64,000 bases of DNA from JAEUMG01 sp963805405. GTDB lineage: Bacteria; Pseudomonadota; Alphaproteobacteria; Rhizobiales; Aestuariivirgaceae. Positions 57,482-64,000 of this stretch are shown piece by piece; position 1 is the first letter of the stretch, and each line of letters opens with the position of its first letter. Below the pieces are notes generated by a model. The model did not search any database. It was not told the origin of the DNA and was given only the letters and a program-made list of their open reading frames with translations. The stretch lies in the NCBI GenBank assembly GCA_963805405.1, contig CAWDUC010000020.1, forward strand, positions 124,001 through 188,000. Direction: 5' to 3'. The position numbers were made by a program, and so were the translations under genes.

Positions 57482-57908
57482 ATGGATGCATTAGTCGATG
57501 AGAAGTCTGCGCAGCCTGGCGCGAGCCAGCGGGCCACAACACGACGCTGAGATTGTCGATTTCCTTTTCATCGGAGAACTCTCGCGTCAAGTTGGCATAT
57601 CTGCCCGCGCCATCCGTTTCTACGAGAAGGAAGGACTGATCACCCCGGCGCGGCATGGACGCTTTCGCGTTTACCGGAAATCCGACGAGGCGCGGTTGCG
57701 GGCGATCGGCCGCCTGCGCGCGGTGGGATTTCCGGTGGCACTCATTCGGGAGAGCCTCGACCGCTTCCTGGAACTCAGTTCGCCGGAGAATCGCAAACAA
57801 GCACAATCGCTTGTCGAACAGCATATCGCGACGCTCGATCGTCGCCGCGCAGAAATCGAGGAAGAGCAAAGCCTGGCGAAGGCGCTTCTTGCGGAAATAG
57901 CTGGCTGA
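57482..57908 (+). CDS. MerR family transcriptional regulator, start possibly shifted
   Basis: This small MerR-type regulator has the DNA-binding start IGELSRQVGISARAIRFYEK, EGLITPARHGRFRVYRKSDE and a coiled-coil tail (FLELSSPENRKQAQSLVEQH). It lacks a recognisable metal or drug-binding extension. Two starts compete. ATG 57498 is in frame with the body but has a poor ribosome site. ATG 57482 follows GGGGAGAG and would be joined to the body by removing one base near 57548, giving 141 residues. The second fits the window's insertion pattern. The regulated genes are not obvious. Confidence 0.8.
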
Positions 57909-57919
57909 GAATCACGACC

Positions 57920-58777
57920 TCAGAAATGCGAGGCTGTGTCGTTGAACATCGACCAGTTCTGCAAAAGGCTGAAAGGCATCAACTGCGGCGTTGCCAGTTC
58001 GTTGCGTGAAAGGATCGAGGCGCGCACGATCGGGTCGATATCCTTAAAGTCGAGTTCGAGGATACAGCAGCGGTTGAGGGCTTCCCGGAACGAGAGATTG
58101 CTGCCCGCGAATTCCATCGTCACGCGGCTCGACATCGGCCCCCAGGGCGCCATCACAAGGGCCACGCCGACCATCAGATTGTTCGAATTCGGCATGATCT
58201 TCTGGAACGACATCAGGCTTATGTCGCGAAAGCCCGTGCGGTTCCTGGCTAGAAAGAAGAGCGTGTTCTGTTCTTCAATCACAATGCCGCGGTAGCGACC
58301 GATGTGAAAGTATTTGCTAGTAGCGCCGGGCTCACGTAGCGACGTGTAGCGCCGGAATTGCGTGTGGCCCTCCTTTTTGTCCACGAATACCAGCGAGCGG
58401 ATGGCTTTGTCGGGGTCGCGCGTCCAAGGGTAATAGGCAAAGTAATACCCGGGGGCGAGGCTTGTCTCCTTGGTCCCCATGATGTCTTCGAGCAGCTTGA
58501 AGATGCCCGCGCTGTCGCCAGTGCGGGCTTTGGCGACCGCCGCATGTTCGCCAAGCGATGTCCGCACCAATGCGGGATTCTGAAAAAGACTTTCTTCGGT
58601 AACGCCGAAATAAGCGCAGATCTTGCGTAGCGTGTTGGGGTTGGGAAGCGTCTGGCCGGACAAATACTTGTTGAATTGCTGCCGGTTCAAATCGAGCGAG
58701 CGGCAAGTCTCGGAGATAGAGCCCCGTTGTTGACAAAGGAACTTAAGATTCGCCCCCAAATTCTTCGCCGGACGCAT
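57920..58777 (-). CDS. XRE-type helix-turn-helix regulator with unknown sensor domain
   Basis: This 285-residue protein has an N-terminal Cro/XRE helix-turn-helix, LGANLKFLCQQRGSISETCR with LDLNRQQFNKYLSGQTLPNP and LRKICAYFGVTEESLF. A C-terminal region of about 200 residues, with PGYYFAYYPWTRDPDKAIRS and HIGRYRGIVIEEQNTLFFLA, resembles sensor domains of other rhizobial XRE regulators but no named domain. It is convergent with the MerR gene (11 bp apart) and divergent from none. The ligand and targets are unknown. The end of the protein, WSMFNDTASHF, is well formed, so no truncation is suspected. Confidence 0.78.
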   Translation of the reverse strand: MRPAKNLGANLKFLCQQRGSISETCRSLDLNRQQFNKYLSGQTLPNPNTLRKICAYFGVTEESLFQNPALVRTSLGEHAAVAKARTGDSAGIFKLLEDIMGTKETSLAPGYYFAYYPWTRDPDKAIRSLVFVDKKEGHTQFRRYTSLREPGATSKYFHIGRYRGIVIEEQNTLFFLARNRTGFRDISLMSFQKIMPNSNNLMVGVALVMAPWGPMSSRVTMEFAGSNLSFREALNRCCILELDFKDIDPIVRASILSRNELATPQLMPFSLLQNWSMFNDTASHF

Positions 58778-58874
58778 GTGCCTCGCAACTGTAGATAGAA
58801 AACCTGCAGTTATACGTATGAGTGTTTAGTAATGGATGCTTCATTGCTGCGCAATGGTCTTTCGCTAGTTAGCG

Positions 58875-59843
58875 TCAGGGCTCTGGCGTCGCGCCCGCGA
58901 GGATTGCAGAGGCCCGGCTCATGTCGATATTGCCACCGGACATGATCACCCCGACGCGCTTGCCCGCATGTTTTTCGCGCTCACTTGCCAGCGCCGCAAG
59001 GGCGATGGCACCTGCGCCTTCCGCCAGATTATGTGTCGTACGGTAGAGGCTGCGGACAGCCTCGGCGATGGCCGCTTCCGATATCGACACGATCCGATCC
59101 GCACCCGATTTGATTATTTCAAGGGCTTCCGGATCGGGAACGCGAACCGCCACGCCATCGGCAAATGTAGCGCTCGAATTGGAGGGAATTACCCTTCCGG
59201 CCGCAAAGGACTGCGCGTAGGCCGGAGCATTGTCGGCGACGACGCCGACCACGCGGGTCTTGAGGCCGAGAAGGTCGCGCATTTGAATGACGCCGCAAAT
59301 GCCGGAACCAAGGCCGATGGGAACATAGACAGCATCGAGTTCGCCAGCCTCGCGGAAGAGTTCCTTGGCGTAGGTAGAGACCCCGAGAACCAGTTCCGGT
59401 TGGAAGGATGCGACCATGTCGAGGCCGCGCTCACCGGCAAGCCGCATTGCGGTCTGGCGCGCCTCGTCGAAATCGCTGCCGGTCTCAATAAGTTCCGCGC
59501 CGAGTGCGCGCATGGCGGCGTTCTTCTCGGGAGAATTGCCAATAGGGACGACGACGGTTGCGGCTATGCCGTTACGGCGCGCCGCGAAGGGGATGGATTG
59601 GCCATGGTTGCCGCGCGTTGCCGTGATGACGCCGCCCAATTGGCCGCGCTGCTTGCGCATATGCATGTGGACCAAGCCGCCACAAATCTTGAAGGCGCCA
59701 ACCGGAGTATGGTTCTCGTGCTTGACCCACACTTCGCAGCCCATTTCCTGGGCAAGGAGCGGCCAGGCATATTGGGGTGTGGGCGGCATCGCGGCATAGA
59801 CGATGCGTTCGGCGGTCTCGACATCGGCAAGGGAGAACATCAT
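58875..59843 (-). CDS. Threonine/serine dehydratase-like PLP enzyme
   Basis: This fold-type II PLP enzyme of 322 residues resembles catabolic threonine dehydratases and serine racemases. The cofactor lysine is in TPVGAFKICGGLVHMHM, and TATRGNHGQSIPFAARR is the Asn-His-Gly loop. The phosphate-binding glycine loop is YVPIGLGSGICGV, and HNLAEGAGAIALAALA and VIMSGGNIDMS close the site. There is no C-terminal ACT regulatory domain. It is divergent from the PfpI-type gene with a gap of about 90 bp. Substrate range (threonine, serine or hydroxy-amino acid) cannot be fixed. Confidence 0.85.
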   Translation of the reverse strand: MMFSLADVETAERIVYAAMPPTPQYAWPLLAQEMGCEVWVKHENHTPVGAFKICGGLVHMHMRKQRGQLGGVITATRGNHGQSIPFAARRNGIAATVVVPIGNSPEKNAAMRALGAELIETGSDFDEARQTAMRLAGERGLDMVASFQPELVLGVSTYAKELFREAGELDAVYVPIGLGSGICGVIQMRDLLGLKTRVVGVVADNAPAYAQSFAAGRVIPSNSSATFADGVAVRVPDPEALEIIKSGADRIVSISEAAIAEAVRSLYRTTHNLAEGAGAIALAALASEREKHAGKRVGVIMSGGNIDMSRASAILAGATPEP

Positions 59844-59936
59844 CGTTCGTATCTCACCTGCCGAGCCCGCGTCAACGCACTGGCCTCTTTCGCGATAGCC
59901 GTGCTAAAACGCGGCAAATCTGCAATGGGAGAGCTG

Positions 59937-60576
59937 ATGATGCCTGGTAAAAAGATATTGATGCTGGTGGGCGACTTCACCGAGGAATATGAGATTTTCG
60001 TTTTCGAACAAGGCATGCACGCCGTTGGCCATACGGTTCATGTCGTATGCCCGGACCGCAAAGCCGGAGAGAACATCAAGACGTCGCTGCATGATTTCGA
60101 AGGCGACCAGACTTATACCGAGAAATATGGCCATCTCTATACGCTGAACAAAACCTTCAGCGAGGCAAAGCCGGCAGACTACGATGCCATCTATATCGCT
60201 GGCGGACGCGGTCCCGAATATATCCGCATCGACCCCCGCGTTCAGGCGATCATGCGTCATTTCCATGAGAGCAGAAGCCGATCTTCACCATCTGCCATGG
60301 CGTGCAGGTCTCATCGCGGTTGACGGCGTGGTTACGGGCAAGCGCGTCGCGGCCCTCCAATTCTGTGAGCCTGAGGTGCGGCTCGCGGGTGGAATTTATG
60401 TCGATGTCGGGCCGACTGAGGCTTGCGTCGATGGCACAATGGTTTCGGCGAAAGGCTGGACCGGCCTTGCCGCTTTCATGCGCGAGTGCCTTAAGGTACT
60501 CGGCACGAAGATCGAGCATGGTGCGATCACGCCGGCAAAGACGGCCGGCAAAGTATCACTCATCGCGGCAGAGTAA
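59937..60576 (+). CDS. DJ-1/PfpI family protein, two frameshifts
   Basis: This is a DJ-1/PfpI superfamily protein: KKILMLVGDFTEEYEIFVFE at the N-terminus, DYDAIYIAGGRGPEYIRIDP, and the nucleophile elbow FTICHGVQVL with the conserved Cys. Here the frame errors are deletions: one base lost near 60273 in an A run and one near 60310 (GTCTC for GTCCTC). The middle segment KPIFTICHGVQV therefore lies in a third frame. Restored, it is about 214 residues. ATG 59937 or 59940 follows GGGAG. Members act as deglycases, chaperones or proteases; the function is open. Confidence 0.82.
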
Positions 60577-60594
60577 TCACCGGTCCACTTCAGT

Positions 60595-60619
60595 CTGGCG
60601 CGGGACAAACCCGCGCCAG
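60595..60619 (+). terminator. Hairpin terminator after the PfpI-type gene
   Basis: A perfect ten-base-pair stem CTGGCGCGGG/CCCGCGCCAG with loop ACAAA lies 18 bases after the stop and 23 bases before fabD. It is followed by TTGCGTCTTTA, a weak T-rich tract. It probably ends the upstream transcript, so fabD would need its own promoter nearby or read-through. Confidence 0.65.
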
Positions 60620-60642
60620 TTGCGTCTTTATCGTGGAGCATC

Positions 60643-61594
60643 ATGAAGCCAGCCTTCATTTTTCCGGGGCAGGGAAGCCAGGCCGATCGGCATGGGAAAG
60701 GCGCTTGCCGATTCAAGCGCTGCAGCGCGCGCGGTCTTTGATGAGGTCGATGCAGCGCTCGGCCAGAGGCTGACCGATCTCATGTGGAATGGGCCGGAAG
60801 CCGAACTTACGCTGACTGAAAACGCACAGCCGGCGCTCATGTCGGTAAGCATGGCGGCGATACGCTCGCTCGAAGCCGATCACGGACTCGCGGTCGCGAA
60901 GACCGCGGCCTATGTCGCGGGCCACTCGCTTGGCGAGTACTCGGCGTTGGCCGCGGCCGGGACGTTCTCGCTGACAGATGCCGCGCGACTCTTGAAGATC
61001 CGCGGTCGTGCCATGCAGGCCGCAACTCCGATCGGCGTCGGTGCGATGGCGGCGCTGTTGGGCCTCGATAGCGCGGATGCGGAAGCTGTCGCGCGCGAGG
61101 CGGCACAAGGTGAAGTTTGCGAGGCGGCCAATGACAACGCACCGGGGCAGGTTGTCGTCTCCGGAAATCGTGCCGCGGTCGAGCGGGCAATCGAATTGGC
61201 CAAAGCCAAGGGTGCGAAGCGCGCCGTACTGTTGCCGGTGAGCGCACCATTCCATTGTGCGTTGATGAAGCCCGCCGCAGAGGCGATGGCGGAAGCTCTT
61301 AACATGGTCGAGTTCAAGGCACCTTGTGTGCCCCTGGTCGCGAATGTGATCGCCGGACCGCTGACGGATCCTGCCGAAATCCGCCGCCGCTTGATCGAAC
61401 AGGTCACCGGCCGCGTGCGCTGGCGCGAATGCATGGGGTACATGGCAGGGCAAGGTGTCGATCTCTTCTGCGAGTTCGGTGCCGGCAAAGTCCTGACTGG
61501 GCTCGTCAAGAGAACGGCGCCGTCGGCGAATGCAATGGCGGCCGGCACGCCTGACGAAATCGCGGCGGCCGCCGCGCAATTGCGACAAGGGTAG
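60643..61594 (+). CDS. fabD: Malonyl-CoA:ACP transacylase FabD, one frameshift
   Basis: FabD loads malonyl onto acyl carrier protein for fatty-acid synthesis. The N-terminus MKPAFIFPGQGSQA and the body beginning GMGKALADSSAAARAVFDEV are joined by deleting one base near 60685 in GCCGATCGG. The active-site Ser is in AGHSLGEYSALAAAGTF and the His in LPVSAPFHCALMKPA. About 316 residues result. Without the correction the gene would appear to start at 60692 and lack the oxyanion-hole PGQGSQ motif. It is the first gene of fabD-fabG-acpP-fabF. Confidence 0.93.
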
Positions 61595-61598
61595 TCAG

Positions 61599-62336
61599 AT
61601 GTTCGATCTCAAGGGACGTACCGCCCTGGTGACAGGCGCCACCGGCGGCATCGGCGCGGCGATCGCCAAAGCACTTCACGATCAAGGCGCAACCGTCGCC
61701 GTGTCGGGTACAAGAGCCGGCGTTCTCGATGAATTGAAGGCCTTGCTTGGCGAGCGTGTGCATGTGCTGGCGTGCAATCTCGCCAATTCACAAGACGTCG
61801 AGAAACTCGTGCCTGCGGCAGAGGCCGCGATGGGCTCGCTCGACATCCTCGTCAACAATGCAGGAATCACGCGCGATGGTCTCGCCATGCGTATGAAGGA
61901 CGACGACTGGGCAGCGGTCATCGACGTCAATCTGACCGCAGGCTTCAGGCTTGCCCGTGCCGCCATGCGCGGGATGATGAAGCGGCGCTTCGGCCGCATC
62001 ATCGGCATTACCTCGGTTGTCGGCGTCACCGGCAATGCCGGCCAGGCCAATTATGCGGCATCGAAGGCCGGGATGATTGGCATGACCAAGGCCCTCGCTC
62101 AGGAGCTGGCAAGCCGGGCAGTGACCGTGAATTGCATTGCGCCCGGTTTCATCGCAACGCCGATGACCGACGGGCTCAATGACAAGCAGAAGGAAGCCAT
62201 CATCGCCAAGGTTCCGGCTGGCCGGCTTGGGACCGCTGATGACGTCGCGGCAGCGACGGTCTATCTGGCCAGCAACGAAGCGGCCTATGTGACCGGCCAG
62301 ACTCTGCATGTAAACGGCGGGATGGCGATGATCTGA
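61599..62336 (+). CDS. fabG: 3-oxoacyl-ACP reductase FabG
   Basis: This NADPH-dependent ketoreductase acts in the first reduction of the fatty-acid elongation cycle. The 245-residue SDR has ALVTGATGGIGAAIAKALHD, LVNNAGITRDGLAMRM, catalytic Ser in GITSVVGVTGNAGQ and Tyr-Lys in ANYAASKAGMIG. It ends in AYVTGQTLHVNGGMAMI, the FabG-type terminus. The start lies four bases after the fabD stop. No frame error. Confidence 0.94.
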   Translation: MFDLKGRTALVTGATGGIGAAIAKALHDQGATVAVSGTRAGVLDELKALLGERVHVLACNLANSQDVEKLVPAAEAAMGSLDILVNNAGITRDGLAMRMKDDDWAAVIDVNLTAGFRLARAAMRGMMKRRFGRIIGITSVVGVTGNAGQANYAASKAGMIGMTKALAQELASRAVTVNCIAPGFIATPMTDGLNDKQKEAIIAKVPAGRLGTADDVAAATVYLASNEAAYVTGQTLHVNGGMAMI

Positions 62337-62498
62337 GGCCGATTTATAAGAGATTTCAAGGCCCGGAGATGCCCCTTTCAAGGCGAAAGGAATCTGTGTT
62401 AGGAAGCGCCAGGGCACAAAGGGGGGCGTTCATGCAGCACAGTGTCCCGACGCAGGCATGACCGGCCGACCGGAACAATAACACAAGGACAATGGAAC

Positions 62499-62735
62499 AT
62501 GAGCGACGTTGCTGAGCGGGTTAAGAAAATTGTGGTCGAGCACCTTACTGTCGACCCCGAAAAGGTGACCCCGGAAGCAAGCTTCATCGATGATCTCGGC
62601 GCCGACAGCCTCGATACTGTCGAGCTGGTCATGGCCTTCGAGGAAGAATTCGGTATCGAGATTCCCGACGATGCCGCCGAGACGATCCAGACAGTCGGCG
62701 ATGCCGTGAAATTCATCGAAAAGAGCAGCGCCTGA
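62499..62735 (+). CDS. acpP: Acyl carrier protein
   Basis: This 78-residue acidic carrier of acyl chains in fatty-acid synthesis is modified by phosphopantetheine at Ser37 in the motif LGADSLDTVELVMAFEEEFG. The four-helix pattern and the ending DAVKFIEKSSA are standard. ATG 62499 gives MSDVAERVKKIVVEHL, the usual rhizobial N-terminus. It lies 162 bp after fabG, room for its own promoter, as expected for a very highly expressed gene. A small hairpin follows (62747-62765). Confidence 0.96.
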   Translation: MSDVAERVKKIVVEHLTVDPEKVTPEASFIDDLGADSLDTVELVMAFEEEFGIEIPDDAAETIQTVGDAVKFIEKSSA

Positions 62736-62746
62736 GAGAGCCGCTC

Positions 62747-62765
62747 CCCCTTTCTTTGCAAGGGG
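62747..62765 (+). terminator. Small hairpin after acpP
   Basis: CCCCTT and AAGGGG pair around a seven-base loop, 11 bases after the acpP stop. There is no T-tract. It may attenuate read-through into fabF or stabilise the acpP mRNA, which is usually far more abundant than that of fabF. Confidence 0.4.
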
Positions 62766-62844
62766 TTGCATGAATGCCAGCGCGGGGGCAGGAATGATAC
62801 GCCTGCACCTCGCGTTTTTGTGTCAATTATCAGGGACAGATTGA

Positions 62845-64000
62845 ATGCGAAGAGTCGTCGTCACCGGTCTGGGTCTGGTTTCGCCGCTTGCGGCCGGTGT
62901 CGAACAGACGTGGTCGCGACTGGTGGCCGGTGAACTCTGGTGCAGGGCCAATCACTCGGTTTGACGCATCCGACATGGCTTGCCGCATCGCCTGCGAGAT
63001 CAGGCGGGGCGACGGCAGCGATGGTACATTCAATGCCGATATCTGGATGCAGCCTAAGGATCAGCGTCGCTACGACGACTTCATCATCTATGCCGTGGCC
63101 GCGGCCAAGCAGGCGATGCTCGATTCCGGTTGGGAGCCCAAGACGGACGATGAGCAATACGCAACCGGTGTGCTGATCGGATCGGGCATCGGCGGGTTGC
63201 CGAGCATCGAAGACACGGCTCTGCTGCTGAAGGAAAAGGGACCGCGTCGCGTCAGCCCGTTTTTTATTCCAGGCGCACTCATCAATCTCGCCTCCGGTCT
63301 TGTATCGATTGAACTCAAATGCAAGGGACCCAATCATGCGGTCGTTACCGCGTGTGCCACGGGTTCGCATGCAATCGGTGATGCGGCCCGGCTGATCATG
63401 CTTGGCGATGCGGATGTCATGCTGGCGGGCGGCGCGGAGGCGGCGATCTCGCGACTTGGCATCGCCGGCTTCATTGCCTGCAAGGCACTCGCGACAAAGT
63501 TCAACGACACTCCCACGCGAGGTTCGCGTCCCTATGACAAGGATCGGGATGGCTTCGTCATGGGAGAGGGGGCGGGGGTCGTCGTCCTGGAAGAACTCGA
63601 ACATGCGAAGGCGCGCGGCGCAAAGATCTATGCCGAAGTGATCGGCTACGGCATGTCGGGCGATGCCTACCATATCACGGCGCCGGCCCCCGATGGCGAC
63701 GGCGCCTACCGCTGCATGAAGGCGGCCCTCAAGCGCGCCGGGATATCGGCGCATGACGTCGATTATATCAATGCCCACGGAACATCGACGCCCTTGGGTG
63801 ATGAGATCGAATTACGCGCCGTCGAACGCCTGCTCGGAAACAAGGCCGAGAATACTTCCATGTCCTCGACAAAATCGTCGACCGGCCACCTTCTCGGCGC
63901 TGCTGGGGCGATCGAAGCTATCTTCTCGATCCTTTCCATCCGCGACAATGTCTGCCCACCGACCCTCAACCTCGAAAACCCGTCAGTAGATACGGCCATC
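62845..64000 (+). CDS. fabF: 3-oxoacyl-ACP synthase II FabF, one frameshift, truncated by window end
   Basis: FabF condenses acyl-ACP with malonyl-ACP. The start RRVVVTGLGLVSPLAAGVEQ is joined to the body by deleting one base near 62935 (GAACTCTGG), giving AGESGAGPITRFDASDMACR. The catalytic Cys is in VVTACATGSHAIGDAAR, and the two histidines are in YINAHGTSTPLGDEIE and SSTKSSTGHLLGAAGAIEA. EGRGSRPYDKDRDGFVMGEG-type sequence is also present. About 385 residues are visible; the last part lies outside the window. It follows acpP in the usual order. Confidence 0.94.

Overview
The window is GC-rich, densely coded chromosomal DNA from an alphaproteobacterium, most likely of the Hyphomicrobiales (Rhizobiales). 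The evidence is the hybrid kinase CckA, a PopZ/DUF2497 protein in the order pcm-tolC-popZ-valS, a DksA without the zinc cysteines, a MetA-type homoserine acyltransferase, DUF1398/MAPEG/P1-peptidase genes of rhizobial type, and the short palindromic intergenic repeats common in this group. I saw no tRNA, rRNA, CRISPR array, prophage or insertion sequence.

Layout. 0-4 kb: edge of a KefB-type antiporter, a P1-family peptidase, an ETHE1/BLH-like metallo-hydrolase and an ELM1-family protein. 4.4-10.7 kb: a dimethylglycine/N-methylproline demethylase-like flavoenzyme, divergent from a 2-aminoethylphosphonate-type ABC transporter. 10.7-16.4 kb (minus): EF-hand protein, YcjF/YcjX pair, SixA-like phosphatase, metA and a P-loop protein. 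16.4-19.3 kb (minus): a Slam (DUF560) outer-membrane translocator next to a badly frameshifted TbpB-like surface lipoprotein. 19.3-22.9 kb: a translationally coupled catabolic operon (FAD oxidase, 3-hydroxyacyl-CoA dehydrogenase, FAD oxidase). 23-29 kb: dksA, a FliO-like protein, cckA, an amidase and an M19-like protein. 29.1-35.1 kb: pcm-tolC-popZ-valS. 35-43.5 kb is accessory: MarR/DUF1398, a broken NYN-domain gene, MAPEG, three NTF2-like (SnoaL) domains, one of them fused to a GcvT/DmdA-like methyltransferase, an amidohydrolase, a LuxR regulator and an NQO-type reductase. 43.5-46.4 kb: a DUF2254 plus NhaP-type antiporter pair bracketed by a 33-bp direct repeat. 46.4-52.9 kb: a PAS/cyclase-like protein with altered active-site residues, radA-cvpA-purF-SDR and a hydratase. 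52.9-57.4 kb: an Rrf2 regulator followed by a complete sulfate ABC transporter. 57.4-60.6 kb: regulators, a threonine-dehydratase-like enzyme and a PfpI protein. 60.6-64 kb: the fatty-acid synthesis core fabD-fabG-acpP-fabF.

The most striking property is technical or, less likely, biological. About 30 frameshifts break otherwise well conserved genes, including the essential valS, purF, fabD and fabF. By my reading about nine in ten are repaired by removing one base, and I found no premature stop by substitution. This is the pattern expected of an under-polished long-read assembly with insertion errors. I therefore annotate whole reconstructed genes and give the break positions. The most interesting biology is the Slam/TbpB-like pair, the NTF2-GcvT fusion, the cyclase-like protein with replaced catalytic residues, the M19 protein lacking metal ligands, and the MetA predicted to be acetyl-CoA specific.
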